Notes: generated by a model not told the origin, from the sequence alone. Numbered from the stretch's first letter, positions 12,618-27,244 are shown. The stretch is 64,000 nucleotides of DNA from Siphonodentalium dalli (GCA_032622095.1 CP136063.1:113356723-113420722), one strand, 5' to 3'. Numbers and translations are program-made.

Positions 12618-13970
12618 TGGTATGTGTGTCATTGACATGCTCATGTAATGGGTAATTTGCATTATCATGTGACAATTACCACCTTGAATTTTTTTGAAAA
12701 TACCTTGAAAAATTGGCATTTTTTATGAAAAATCATACCATTTTTTTGGCCGATGGAAGTGAAAGAAGACATCAGCAGCAAGAATAGCCACACCATGCAT
12801 GGGAGATTCATTGGACTGAAAGACCAGGCTGTGAAAAATGCATTAAAATACTTTAAAGTGACTCCCAGGAATCAAAAATGCCAAAAAGTTCATTTTTCCC
12901 TTTAGGTTACACTGGTGTAAATGTTTTCCATAGGCCTCAGTGCTAACGTTTTAGCGTATGCTGTTGGCTATATGAACCATGGGTCCAATTTTTTTTTTTA
13001 ATCTGAAAAATTGACATTTTGGGAAACTTTTTACACAAAAAAATCATATCTGTCTAGCAGGGAATTCGCCTTTAAATCTTGTGTTTTCGTAACTAGTGTC
13101 AGATCCGCATAAAAAAATACTGTCATATTTTAGACCACACCAACAAATTCAAACTTCACTACAAAGGGTTAATTCCTGTGCCAATGGCTATCTTACCTAT
13201 GGGAAATCATAGGGAAGAGGTGTGATGATTTTTTTATGCAAAAAGCACACAAGGCTATTGACCAATCAGGGCCCAGTGTCTATTTTATTCTCTCCTATAT
13301 ATTCCTCCCGCATCCGCTAGAGGTCTCTCCGAGCCTTATTTACACCAGTGTAACCTAAAGCGATAGCCCGCTTTTTCGCGGAATAATTGTAACACCCTAC
13401 ATTTTTTCAGAATTGCCCATGAATGAAAAAAATGTGTTCAAAAATAATATCACTTCTGTGGTTCTTTATTTATCACACACAATTTAACCCCACTCTCTGT
13501 AACACATTATTCATCAAAAAAGCACATTTTTCCACCACAAGTCATATTCAGGCCCCATTTTCACACAGTTTTTGGGGTCTGGTGTTGCAAACTTGGATCA
13601 GCTATGGAAGACTGTACAAGATCCTTTCCATGAGAGAACTTCTGGTGATGTGAGGTCATTGAGTCCAGATCTGATCAGCTGAGCATCAAGCACATGACTT
13701 TATCAGCACATGGAAGACTAAAATATGACATTTTCAGGTCTGCAAGGGTGATCCAAGATAACTGGATGTGGGTGTATATTGAATTAGTTGAACAAAGATA
13801 TGCTCTCTTTGAAATGCTGAAGCATTTTCTTAAATGTGTCCAAGTTTTAGTGCTATTAACCTTCAAATGGCCATACCCACCAGTGAAAATGAGACACTTT
13901 TATTATATATATCTGTATATCACTGGCTATAAAATCCAAAATACTTGTTAGATTAGCTTCTTATAACAAT
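12618..13970 (+). repeat. Satellite unit U12, long form
   Basis: 1353 bp; MITE at 12905-13355, with C-to-T at 13020. U15, three units on, has the same variant. Confidence 0.97.
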
Positions 13971-14870
13971 TGGTATGTGTGTCATTGACATGCTCATGTA
14001 ATGGGTAATTTGCATTATCATGTGACAATTACCACCTTGAATTTTTTTGAAAATACCTTGAAAAATTGGCATTTTTTATGAAAAATCATACCATTTTTTT
14101 GGCCGATGGAAGTGAAAGAAGACATCAGCAGCAAGAATAGCCACACCATGCATGGGAGATTCATTGGACTGAAAGACCAGGCTGTGAAAAATGCATTAAA
14201 ATACTTTAAAGTGACTCCCAGGAATCAAAAATGCCAAAAAGTTCATTTTTCCCTTTAAAGCGATAGCCCGCTTTTTCGCGGAATAATTGTAACACCCTAC
14301 ATTTTTTCAGAATTGCCCATGAATGAAAAAAATGTGTTCAAAAATAATATCACTTCTGTGGTTCTTTATTTATCACACACAATTTAACCCCACTCTCTGT
14401 AACACATTATTCATCAAAAAAGCACATTTTTCCACCACAAGTCATATTCAGGCCCCATTTTCACACAGTTTTTGGGGTCTGGTGTTGCAAACTTGGATCA
14501 GCTATGGAAGACTGTACAAGATCCTTTCCATGAGAGAACTTCTGGTGATGTGAGGTCATTGAGTCCAGATCTGATCAGCTGAGCATCAAGCACATGACTT
14601 TATCAGCACATGGAAGACTAAAATATGACATTTTCAGGTCTGCAAGGGTGATCCAAGATAACTGGATGTGGGTGTATATTGAATTAGTTGAACAAAGATA
14701 TGCTCTCTTTGAAATGCTGAAGCATTTTCTTAAATGTGTCCAAGTTTTAGTGCTATTAACCTTCAAATGGCCATACCCACCAGTGAAAATGAGACACTTT
14801 TATTATATATATCTGTATATCACTGGCTATAAAATCCAAAATACTTGTTAGATTAGCTTCTTATAACAAT
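13971..14870 (+). repeat. Satellite unit U13, short form, intact empty site
   Basis: 900 bp; junction TTTAAA at 14254-14259. Confidence 0.97.
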
Positions 14871-16223
14871 TGGTATGTGTGTCATTGACATGCTCATGTA
14901 ATGGGTAATTTGCATTATCATGTGACAATTACCACCTTGAATTTTTTTGAAAATACCTTGAAAAATTGGCATTTTTTATGAAAAATCATACCATTTTTTT
15001 GGCCGATGGAAGTGAAAGAAGACATCAGCAGCAAGAATAGCCACACCATGCATGGGAGATTCATTGGACTGAAAGACCAGGCTGTGAAAAATGCATTAAA
15101 ATACTTTAAAGTGACTCCCAGGAATCAAAAATGCCAAAAAGTTCATTTTTCCCTTTAGGTTACACTGGTGTAAATGTTTTCCATAGGCCTCAGTGCTAAC
15201 GTTTTAGCGTATGCTGTTGGCTATATGAACCATGGGTCCAATTTTTTTTTTTAATCTGAAAAATTGACATTTCGGGAAACTTTTTACACAAAAAAATCAT
15301 ATCTGTCTAGCAGGGAATTCGCCTTTAAATCTTGTGTTTTCGTAACTAGTGTCAGATCCGCATAAAAAAATACTGTCATATTTTAGACCACACCAACAAA
15401 TTCAAACTTCACTACAAAGGGTTAATTCCTGTGCCAATGGCTATCTTACCTATGGGAAATCATAGGGAAGAGGTGTGATGATTTTTTTATGCAAAAAGCA
15501 CACAAGGCTATTGACCAATCAGGGCCCAGTGTCTATTTTATTCTCTCCTATATATTCCTCCCGCATCCGCTAGAGGTCTCTCCGAGCCTTATTTACACCA
15601 GTGTAACCTAAAGCGATAGCCCGCTTTTTCGCGGAATAATTGTAACACCCTACATTTTTTCAGAATTGCCCATGAATGAAAAAAATGTGTTCAAAAATAA
15701 TATCACTTCTGTGGTTCTTTATTTATCACACACAATTTAACCCCACTCTCTGTAACACATTATTCATCAAAAAAGCACATTTTTCCACCACAAGTCATAT
15801 TCAGGCCCCATTTTCACACAGTTTTTGGGGTCTGGTGTTGCAAACTTGGATCAGCTATGGAAGACTGTACAAGATCCTTTCCATGAGAGAACTTCTGGTG
15901 ATGTGAGGTCATTGAGTCCAGATCTGATCAGCTGAGCATCAAGCACATGACTTTATCAGCACATGGAAGACTAAAATATGACATTTTCAGGTCTGCAAGG
16001 GTGATCCAAGATAACTGGATGTGGGTGTATATTGAATTAGTTGAACAAAGATATGCTCTCTTTGAAATGCTGAAGCATTTTCTTAAATGTGTCCAAGTTT
16101 TAGTGCTATTAACCTTCAAATGGCCATACCCACCAGTGAAAATGAGACACTTTTATTATATATATCTGTATATCACTGGCTATAAAATCCAAAATACTTG
16201 TTAGATTAGCTTCTTATAACAAT
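14871..16223 (+). repeat. Satellite unit U14, long form
   Basis: 1353 bp; MITE at 15158-15608. Confidence 0.97.
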
Positions 16224-17576
16224 TGGTATGTGTGTCATTGACATGCTCATGTAATGGGTAATTTGCATTATCATGTGACAATTACCACCTTGAATTTTTT
16301 TGAAAATACCTTGAAAAATTGGCATTTTTTATGAAAAATCATACCATTTTTTTGGCCGATGGAAGTGAAAGAAGACATCAGCAGCAAGAATAGCCACACC
16401 ATGCATGGGAGATTCATTGGACTGAAAGACCAGGCTGTGAAAAATGCATTAAAATACTTTAAAGTGACTCCCAGGAATCAAAAATGCCAAAAAGTTCATT
16501 TTTCCCTTTAGGTTACACTGGTGTAAATGTTTTCCATAGGCCTCAGTGCTAACGTTTTAGCGTATGCTGTTGGCTATATGAACCATGGGTCCAATTTTTT
16601 TTTTTAATCTGAAAAATTGACATTTTGGGAAACTTTTTACACAAAAAAATCATATCTGTCTAGCAGGGAATTCGCCTTTAAATCTTGTGTTTTCGTAACT
16701 AGTGTCAGATCCGCATAAAAAAATACTGTCATATTTTAGACCACACCAACAAATTCAAACTTCACTACAAAGGGTTAATTCCTGTGCCAATGGCTATCTT
16801 ACCTATGGGAAATCATAGGGAAGAGGTGTGATGATTTTTTTATGCAAAAAGCACACAAGGCTATTGACCAATCAGGGCCCAGTGTCTATTTTATTCTCTC
16901 CTATATATTCCTCCCGCATCCGCTAGAGGTCTCTCCGAGCCTTATTTACACCAGTGTAACCTAAAGCGATAGCCCGCTTTTTCGCGGAATAATTGTAACA
17001 CCCTACATTTTTTCAGAATTGCCCATGAATGAAAAAAATGTGTTCAAAAATAATATCACTTCTGTGGTTCTTTATTTATCACACACAATTTAACCCCACT
17101 CTCTGTAACACATTATTCATCAAAAAAGCACATTTTTCCACCACAAGTCATATTCAGGCCCCATTTTCACACAGTTTTTGGGGTCTGGTGTTGCAAACTT
17201 GGATCAGCTATGGAAGACTGTACAAGATCCTTTCCATGAGAGAACTTCTGGTGATGTGAGGTCATTGAGTCCAGATCTGATCAGCTGAGCATCAAGCACA
17301 TGACTTTATCAGCACATGGAAGACTAAAATATGACATTTTCAGGTCTGCAAGGGTGATCCAAGATAACTGGATGTGGGTGTATATTGAATTAGTTGAACA
17401 AAGATATGCTCTCTTTGAAATGCTGAAGCATTTTCTTAAATGTGTCCAAGTTTTAGTGCTATTAACCTTCAAATGGCCATACCCACCAGTGAAAATGAGA
17501 CACTTTTATTATATATATCTGTATATCACTGGCTATAAAATCCAAAATACTTGTTAGATTAGCTTCTTATAACAAT
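16224..17576 (+). repeat. Satellite unit U15, long form
   Basis: 1353 bp; MITE at 16511-16961. C-to-T at 16626, shared with U12 at the same unit offset. Confidence 0.97.
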
Positions 17577-18476
17577 TGGTATGTGTGTCATTGACATGCT
17601 CATGTAATGGGTAATTTGCATTATCATGTGACAATTACCACCTTGAATTTTTTTGAAAATACCTTGAAAAATTGGCATTTTTTATGAAAAATCATACCAT
17701 TTTTTTGGCCGATGGAAGTGAAAGAAGACATCAGCAGCAAGAATAGCCACACCATGCATGGGAGATTCATTGGACTGAAAGACCAGGCTGTGAAAAATGC
17801 ATTAAAATACTTTAAAGTGACTCCCAGGAATCAAAAATGCCAAAAAGTTCATTTTTCCCTTTAAAGCGATAGCCCGCTTTTTCGCGGAATAATTGTAACA
17901 CCCTACATTTTTTCAGAATTGCCCATGAATGAAAAAAATGTGTTCAAAAATAATATCACTTCTGTGGTTCTTTATTTATCACACACAATTTAACCCCACT
18001 CTCTGTAACACATTATTCATCAAAAAAGCACATTTTTCCACCACAAGTCATATTCAGGCCCCATTTTCACACAGTTTTTGGGGTCTGGTGTTGCAAACTT
18101 GGATCAGCTATGGAAGACTGTACAAGATCCTTTCCATGAGAGAACTTCTGGTGATGTGAGGTCATTGAGTCCAGATCTGATCAGCTGAGCATCAAGCACA
18201 TGACTTTATCAGCACATGGAAGACTAAAATATGACATTTTCAGGTCTGCAAGGGTGATCCAAGATAACTGGATGTGGGTGTATATTGAATTAGTTGAACA
18301 AAGATATGCTCTCTTTGAAATGCTGAAGCATTTTCTTAAATGTGTCCAAGTTTTAGTGCTATTAACCTTCAAATGGCCATACCCACCAGTGAAAATGAGA
18401 CACTTTTATTATATATATCTGTATATCACTGGCTATAAAATCCAAAATACTTGTTAGATTAGCTTCTTATAACAAT
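17577..18476 (+). repeat. Satellite unit U16, short form, intact empty site
   Basis: 900 bp; junction TTTAAA at 17860-17865. Confidence 0.97.
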
Positions 18477-19829
18477 TGGTATGTGTGTCATTGACATGCT
18501 CATGTAATGGGTAATTTGCATTATCATGTGACAATTACCACCTTGAATTTTTTTGAAAATACCTTGAAAAATTGGCATTTTTTATGAAAAATCATACCAT
18601 TTTTTTGGCCGATGGAAGTGAAAGAAGACATCAGCAGCAAGAATAGCCACACCATGCATGGGAGATTCATTGGACTGAAAGACCAGGCTGTGAAAAATGC
18701 ATTAAAATACTTTAAAGTGACTCCCAGGAATCAAAAATGCCAAAAAGTTCATTTTTCCCTTTAGGTTACACTGGTGTAAATGTTTTCCATAGGCCTCAGT
18801 GCTAACGTTTTAGCGTATGCTGTTGGCTATATGAACCATGGGTCCAATTTTTTTTTTTAATCTGAAAAATTGACATTTCGGGAAACTTTTTACACAAAAA
18901 AATCATATCTGTCTAGCAGGGAATTCGCCTTTAAATCTTGTGTTTTCGTAACTAGTGTCAGATCCGCATAAAAAAATACTGTCATATTTTAGACCACACC
19001 AACAAATTCAAACTTCACTACAAAGGGTTAATTCCTGTGCCAATGGCTATCTTACCTATGGGAAATCATAGGGAAGAGGTGTGATGATTTTTTTATGCAA
19101 AAAGCACACAAGGCTATTGACCAATCAGGGCCCAGTGTCTATTTTATTCTCTCCTATATATTCCTCCCGCATCCGCTAGAGGTCTCTCCGAGCCTTATTT
19201 ACACCAGTGTAACCTAAAGCGATAGCCCGCTTTTTCGCGGAATAATTGTAACACCCTACATTTTTTCAGAATTGCCCATGAATGAAAAAAATGTGTTCAA
19301 AAATAATATCACTTCTGTGGTTCTTTATTTATCACACACAATTTAACCCCACTCTCTGTAACACATTATTCATCAAAAAAGCACATTTTTCCACCACAAG
19401 TCATATTCAGGCCCCATTTTCACACAGTTTTTGGGGTCTGGTGTTGCAAACTTGGATCAGCTATGGAAGACTGTACAAGATCCTTTCCATGAGAGAACTT
19501 CTGGTGATGTGAGGTCATTGAGTCCAGATCTGATCAGCTGAGCATCAAGCACATGACTTTATCAGCACATGGAAGACTAAAATATGACATTTTCAGGTCT
19601 GCAAGGGTGATCCAAGATAACTGGATGTGGGTGTATATTGAATTAGTTGAACAAAGATATGCTCTCTTTGAAATGCTGAAGCATTTTCTTAAATGTGTCC
19701 AAGTTTTAGTGCTATTAACCTTCAAATGGCCATACCCACCAGTGAAAATGAGACACTTTTATTATATATATCTGTATATCACTGGCTATAAAATCCAAAA
19801 TACTTGTTAGATTAGCTTCTTATAACAAT
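18477..19829 (+). repeat. Satellite unit U17, long form
   Basis: 1353 bp; MITE at 18764-19214. Confidence 0.97.
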
Positions 19830-20728
19830 TGGTATGTGTGTCATTGACATGCTCATGTAATGGGTAATTTGCATTATCATGTGACAATTACCACCTTGAA
19901 TTTTTTTGAAAATACCTTGAAAAATTGGCATTTTTTATGAAAAATCATACCATTTTTTTGGCCGATGGAAGTGAAAGAAGACATCAGCAGCAAGAATAGC
20001 CACACCATGCATGGGAGATTCATTGGACTGAAAGACCAGGCTGTGAAAAATGCATTAAAATACTTTAAAGTGACTCCCAGGAATCAAAAATGCCAAAAAG
20101 TTCATTTTTCCCTTAAAGCGATAGCCCGCTTTTTCGCGGAATAATTGTAACACCCTACATTTTTTCAGAATTGCCCATGAATGAAAAAAATGTGTTCAAA
20201 AATAATATCACTTCTGTGGTTCTTTATTTATCACACACAATTTAACCCCACTCTCTGTAACACATTATTCATCAAAAAAGCACATTTTTCCACCACAAGT
20301 CATATTCAGGCCCCATTTTCACACAGTTTTTGGGGTCTGGTGTTGCAAACTTGGATCAGCTATGGAAGACTGTACAAGATCCTTTCCATGAGAGAACTTC
20401 TGGTGATGTGAGGTCATTGAGTCCAGATCTGATCAGCTGAGCATCAAGCACATGACTTTATCAGCACATGGAAGACTAAAATATGACATTTTCAGGTCTG
20501 CAAGGGTGATCCAAGATAACTGGATGTGGGTGTATATTGAATTAGTTGAACAAAGATATGCTCTCTTTGAAATGCTGAAGCATTTTCTTAAATGTGTCCA
20601 AGTTTTAGTGCTATTAACCTTCAAATGGCCATACCCACCAGTGAAAATGAGACACTTTTATTATATATATCTGTATATCACTGGCTATAAAATCCAAAAT
20701 ACTTGTTAGATTAGCTTCTTATAACAAT
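19830..20728 (+). repeat. Satellite unit U18, short form, TTAAA junction
   Basis: 899 bp; junction TTAAA at 20113-20117. Confidence 0.97.
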
Positions 20729-22081
20729 TGGTATGTGTGTCATTGACATGCTCATGTAATGGGTAATTTGCATTATCATGTGACAATTACCACCTTGAAT
20801 TTTTTTGAAAATACCTTGAAAAATTGGCATTTTTTATGAAAAATCATACCATTTTTTTGGCCGATGGAAGTGAAAGAAGACATCAGCAGCAAGAATAGCC
20901 ACACCATGCATGGGAGATTCATTGGACTGAAAGACCAGGCTGTGAAAAATGCATTAAAATACTTTAAAGTGACTCCCAGGAATCAAAAATGCCAAAAAGT
21001 TCATTTTTCCCTTTAGGTTACACTGGTGTAAATGTTTTCCATAGGCCTCAGTGCTAACGTTTTAGCGTATGCTGTTGGCTATATGAACCATGGGTCCAAT
21101 TTTTTTTTTTAATCTGAAAAATTGACATTTCGGGAAACTTTTTACACAAAAAAATCATATCTGTCTAGCAGGGAATTCGCCTTTAAATCTTGTGTTTTCG
21201 TAACTAGTGTCAGATCCGCATAAAAAAATACTGTCATATTTTAGACCACACCAACAAATTCAAACTTCACTACAAGGGGTTAATTCCTGTGCCAATGGCT
21301 ATCTTACCTATGGGAAATCATAGGGAAGAGGTGTGATGATTTTTTTATGCAAAAAGCACACAAGGCTATTGACCAATCAGGGCCCAGTGTCTATTTTATT
21401 CTCTCCTATATATTCCTCCCGCATCCGCTAGAGGTCTCTCCGAGCCTTATTTACACCAGTGTAACCTAAAGCGATAGCCCGCTTTTTCGCGGAATAATTG
21501 TAACACCCTACATTTTTTCAGAATTGCCCATGAATGAAAAAAATGTGTTCAAAAATAATATCACTTCTGTGGTTCTTTATTTATCACACACAATTTAACC
21601 CCACTCTCTGTAACACATTATTCATCAAAAAAGCACATTTTTCCACCACAAGTCATATTCAGGCCCCATTTTCACACAGTTTTTGGGGTCTGGTGTTGCA
21701 AACTTGGATCAGCTATGGAAGACTGTACAAGATCCTTTCCATGAGAGAACTTCTGGTGATGTGAGGTCATTGAGTCCAGATCTGATCAGCTGAGCATCAA
21801 GCACATGACTTTATCAGCACATGGAAGACTAAAATATGACATTTTCAGGTCTGCAAGGGTGATCCAAGATAACTGGATGTGGGTGTATATTGAATTAGTT
21901 GAACAAAGATATGCTCTCTTTGAAATGCTGAAGCATTTTCTTAAATGTGTCCAAGTTTTAGTGCTATTAACCTTCAAATGGCCATACCCACCAGTGAAAA
22001 TGAGACACTTTTATTATATATATCTGTATATCACTGGCTATAAAATCCAAAATACTTGTTAGATTAGCTTCTTATAACAAT
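20729..22081 (+). repeat. Satellite unit U19, long form
   Basis: 1353 bp; MITE at 21016-21466, with a private A-to-G at 21276. Confidence 0.97.
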
Positions 22082-23435
22082 TGGTATGTGTGTCATTGAC
22101 ATGCTCATGTAATGGGTAATTTGCATTATCATGTGACAATTACCACCTTGAATTTTTTTGAAAATACCTTGAAAAATTGGCATTTTTTTATGAAAAATCA
22201 TACCATTTTTTTGGCCGATGGAAGTGAAAGAAGACATCAGCAGCAAGAATAGCCACACCATGCATGGGAGATTCATTGGACTGAAAGACCAGGCTGTGAA
22301 AAATGCATTAAAATACTTTAAAGTGACTCCCAGGAATCAAAAATGCCAAAAAGTTCATTTTTCCCTTTAGGTTACACTGGTGTAAATGTTTTCCATAGGC
22401 CTCAGTGCTAACGTTTTAGCGTATGCTGTTGGCTATATGAACCATGGGTCCAATTTTTTTTTTTAATCTGAAAAATTGACATTTCGGGAAACTTTTTACA
22501 CAAAAAAATCATATCTGTCTAGCAGGGAATTCGCCTTTAAATCTTGTGTTTTCGTAACTAGTGTCAGATCCGCATAAAAAAATACTGTCATATTTTAGAC
22601 CACACCAACAAATTCAAACTTCACTACAAAGGGTTAATTCCTGTGCCAATGGCTATCTTACCTATGGGAAATCATAGGGAAGAGGTGTGATGATTTTTTT
22701 ATGCAAAAAGCACACAAGGCTATTGACCAATCAGGGCCCAGTGTCTATTTTATTCTCTCCTATATATTCCTCCCGCATCCGCTAGAGGTCTCTCCGAGCC
22801 TTATTTACACCAGTGTAACCTAAAGCGATAGCCCGCTTTTTCGCGGAATAATTGTAACACCCTACATTTTTTCAGAATTGCCCATGAATGAAAAAAATGT
22901 GTTCAAAAATAATATCACTTCTGTGGTTCTTTATTTATCACACACAATTTAACCCCACTCTCTGTAACACATTATTCATCAAAAAAGCACATTTTTCCAC
23001 CACAAGTCATATTCAGGCCCCATTTTCACACAGTTTTTGGGGTCTGGTGTTGCAAACTTGGATCAGCTATGGAAGACTGTACAAGATCCTTTCCATGAGA
23101 GAACTTCTGGTGATGTGAGGTCATTGAGTCCAGATCTGATCAGCTGAGCATCAAGCACATGACTTTATCAGCACATGGAAGACTAAAATATGACATTTTC
23201 AGGTCTGCAAGGGTGATCCAAGATAACTGGATGTGGGTGTATATTGAATTAGTTGAACAAAGATATGCTCTCTTTGAAATGCTGAAGCATTTTCTTAAAT
23301 GTGTCCAAGTTTTAGTGCTATTAACCTTCAAATGGCCATACCCACCAGTGAAAATGAGACACTTTTATTATATATATCTGTATATCACTGGCTATAAAAT
23401 CCAAAATACTTGTTAGATTAGCTTCTTATAACAAT
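22082..23435 (+). repeat. Satellite unit U20, long form with extra T
   Basis: 1354 bp; MITE at 22370-22820. One extra T in the T-run near 22182-22188. Its short neighbour U21 has the same indel. Confidence 0.97.
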
Positions 23436-24335
23436 TGGTATGTGTGTCATTGACATGCTCATGTAATGGGTAATTTGCATTATCATGTGACAATTACCAC
23501 CTTGAATTTTTTTGAAAATACCTTGAAAAATTGGCATTTTTTTATGAAAAATCATACCATTTTTTTGGCCGATGGAAGTGAAAGAAGACATCAGCAGCAA
23601 GAATAGCCACACCATGCATGGGAGATTCATTGGACTGAAAGACCAGGCTGTGAAAAATGCATTAAAATACTTTAAAGTGACTCCCAGGAATCAAAAATGC
23701 CAAAAAGTTCATTTTTCCCTTAAAGCGATAGCCCGCTTTTTCGCGGAATAATTGTAACACCCTACATTTTTTCAGAATTGCCCATGAATGAAAAAAATGT
23801 GTTCAAAAATAATATCACTTCTGTGGTTCTTTATTTATCACACACAATTTAACCCCACTCTCTGTAACACATTATTCATCAAAAAAGCACATTTTTCCAC
23901 CACAAGTCATATTCAGGCCCCATTTTCACACAGTTTTTGGGGTCTGGTGTTGCAAACTTGGATCAGCTATGGAAGACTGTACAAGATCCTTTCCATGAGA
24001 GAACTTCTGGTGATGTGAGGTCATTGAGTCCAGATCTGATCAGCTGAGCATCAAGCACATGACTTTATCAGCACATGGAAGACTAAAATATGACATTTTC
24101 AGGTCTGCAAGGGTGATCCAAGATAACTGGATGTGGGTGTATATTGAATTAGTTGAACAAAGATATGCTCTCTTTGAAATGCTGAAGCATTTTCTTAAAT
24201 GTGTCCAAGTTTTAGTGCTATTAACCTTCAAATGGCCATACCCACCAGTGAAAATGAGACACTTTTATTATATATATCTGTATATCACTGGCTATAAAAT
24301 CCAAAATACTTGTTAGATTAGCTTCTTATAACAAT
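23436..24335 (+). repeat. Satellite unit U21, short form, extra T and TTAAA junction
   Basis: 900 bp: the extra T (run near 23537-23543, shared with U20) offsets the one-base-short TTAAA junction at 23720-23724. Confidence 0.97.
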
Positions 24336-24913
24336 TGGTATGTGTGTCATTGACATGCTCATGTAATGGGTAATTTGCATTATCATGTGACAATTACCAC
24401 CTTGAATTTTTTTGAAAATACCTTGAAAAATTGGCATTTTTTATGAAAAATCATACCATTTTTTTGGCCGATGGAAGTGAAAGAAGACATCAGCAGCAAG
24501 AATAGCCACACCATGCATGGGAGATTCATTGGACTGAAAGACCAGGCTGTGAAAAATGCATTAAAATACTTTAAAGTGACTCCCAGGAATCAAAAATGCC
24601 AAAAAGTTCATTTTTCTCTTTAGGTTACACTGGTGTAAATGTTTTCCATAGGCCTCAGTGCTAACGTTTTAGCGTATGCTGTTGGCTATATGAACCATGG
24701 GTCCAATTTTTTTTTTTAATCTGAAAAATTGACATTTCGGGAAACTTTTTACACAAAAAAATCATATCTGTCTAGCAGGGAATTCGCCTTTAAATCTTGT
24801 GTTTTCGTAACTAGTGTCAGATCCGCATAAAAAAATACTGTCATATTTTAGACCACACCAACAAATTCAAACTTCACTACAAAGGGTTAATTCCTGTGCC
24901 AATGGCTATCTTA

Positions 24914-25160
24914 GGGAGCATGTCAAAACCTCTTTCGCATATGCGAAAATATTGTCGATAATGTCGAAAAAGTTTTGACGTAATTGACGTAAATGTGCAA
25001 AAACGAAATGTCGGAAATGACGAAAAATAATGCGATAACGTCGAAAGCGACTGGCCATAAAAGTGCGATAACGTCGAAACCACAACAGACCAAAATTTCC
25101 GTAAAATGTCGAAACTTTCGACAACGCGAAAGTCGCGACGTCGAAACATTGATCGATATT
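24914..25160. repeat. Left end of the Harbinger-like element: TIR and subterminal motif cluster
   Basis: TIR 24914-24948, then dense CGAAA-type motifs to about 25150. The 16-mer TGCGATAACGTCGAAA occurs at 25031-25046 and again at 25064-25079, 33 bp apart. Apparent minus-strand reading frames here are translations of these repeats, not genes. Confidence 0.7.
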
Positions 25161-26930
25161 CGCAAACGATGAAAAGTTAAAACATCCATACGATGTTGTC
25201 GCACTTTATAAATCCGCGCATTTATTTTTGACTTCTGCGTAATCAGATGCCAGCTGAATTTTTATTGGCTGTCAGCCAAAGGCCATACAAACAACTCTAT
25301 GCGTTTAACACACAAGTACAATGACTTGACAGTTCGACTGTTTTGATAGCTATGAGTTCGCACAAGGCCTAATTAAACAATAGTCAACCCATTCCAAATG
25401 TGTGAAGGGGTGACATTTAGCAAAAGGCTATACAAACATATAGGTCTACTGACATATAATGACGTATATACCGGTCCTTCACAACTATGCGTGAACTGTG
25501 CGACAGTTTTGTTGTTGTCGTGATGTCTTCTCAATTAGTGAACAATGGTTTAACTCGTTGGACAAAAACAACACATCTGATATATAAAATTCCAAAATGA
25601 AGCGACTTGATGTCATAATATCAGTTCGATCATGGCTAGAAACAGTGATGAAATCGAATAGATCTATCGGTAGCGGACATATACGCAGTTGGGAAAATAT
25701 TAGACCAGCAGTTTACACAGGTCGACAGTACGAAGAAGTTAGGGGTTTCACAACCCCAGGTATCACACATCTAACAGAAAAAAGATGAAATCACACAGAA
25801 ATTTGAAACCAGCTGCACCCACCCACAACGGGAGCGACAACGGTCCATCCACATGATCCAGCATTTGAAGCAATAGGCCCGATATAGAACAAGCCCTCAT
25901 CACATTCTGACATATATAGAGCCATACCCTCTAAGTTCATTGTTTTATAATGGTATGATATCCATATTTTTATTATTCATTCAATAAAGAATCGAGAAAA
26001 ACATAACACTCAACTCCTCTGTCAGTCAATGCTACCCACAAACGAAACTAGGACTGGCCTGGGAAATTAGTGCTAAAAATAGCACAACATAACATGATTG
26101 TGCTATTCGTGGAAATTCCAAACTATTATATAATATGTTTTGTATTAACTTAACTTTGTCGCATCTGATCGCTGATATATATTGAATAAAATGTGTAGAT
26201 TTGAAATAAAAGTATAAATGTCGCCGACGAATTAATCATGATGACGCTGCGCTTCCGATATCTAACAATGATTTCATACGTATATTGCGAAAATTAAAGC
26301 ATTGTTTACGACTGTCCGACGATGCCGTAAACACCCTGATTTGCGTCCACATTAAAATATGTGTCTGGTCTAGAAAGACAGATTGAAACTGTAGAAATTA
26401 ACTCTACGTGGCATACTATAAATCGGGGTTGTGGAATAATTTATTGTCGTCCACGGCTGTATTCTTTTATTCATAATAGTTCGCACAATTAAATGGTGAC
26501 GGTTTACCCAAAGTGAAGACAAGTTACATAATCACACACAAAAACGATTTTCGAAATCAAAATTTGCATTGTTTACGGTACCACTCTGCAGTATTAATGC
26601 GACGGTGTAGCAATTATTGCTCGAGATTTAGGGGGACTTCAACCTGTACTGTAATATGTACTGTAAACCAGTGATGCAATATCACTGCTATAAACCCACG
26701 GATTTGCGGGCACCGTGTGATATAAAAACGTAGGAATTGATTGTGTTGGCCTATCCTATTATATAAATTGGGTCTGGGAATAATTTATTTGGGACTTTAA
26801 ATAATCTTCTATTAATAATAGTTTATTATTAAACGAAGTTTGAATTGTCCGATATTAACCAAATCGGAGATTTCAGTAGATCGGAGAAATTTACTAATAG
26901 GCCTACATTTATAAACTCCGATCAAATCGG
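25161..26930. other. Interior of the Harbinger-like element, no gene recognised
   Basis: AT-rich, non-repetitive sequence. The longest plus-strand frame (25597-25788, 63 codons from an ATG) has no family signature I recognise and no conserved catalytic pattern. An AATAAA string lies near 25983. Near 26840-26945 short CCGAT/ATCGG words recur. I see no transposase remnant. Confidence 0.6.
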
Positions 26931-26987
26931 AAATGTTTTCATATCGGCGAATACTCCGATTAAATCATTGGAATTCTTATGATAAAA

Positions 26988-27191
26988 ACTCCGATCTGAG
27001 AAATTTCAGCATGGACACCGACATCTTCCCGTTCGCGACACATCAGTATAAAACTGCGACTATGGAGTATTTATTGAACACAAACTGTCACTCCGATCTG
27101 AGAAATTTCAGCATGGAGATCGACATCTTCCCGTTCGCGACACATCAGTATAAAACTGCGACCATGGAGTATTTATTGAACACAAACTGTC
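26988..27191 (+). repeat. 102-bp tandem duplication inside the Harbinger-like element
   Basis: Two adjacent copies, 26988-27089 and 27090-27191, differ at only a few bases. They lie in a frame open from 26933 to 27247, so the translation repeats a 34-residue block (core DIFPFATHQYKTATMEYLL). The period is a multiple of three, which keeps the frame open across both copies, but nothing else supports coding and no family is recognised. Confidence 0.7.
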
Positions 27192-27244
27192 CTGCCAATC
27201 ATATCGACACAGCAGCAATATTGACGGATTTAATGCTGCGATCT

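Noticed and set aside
22064-22276. A 70-codon minus-strand frame present only at U20 and U21
   Set aside because: Created by the single extra T shared by those two units; it does not exist in the other copies.
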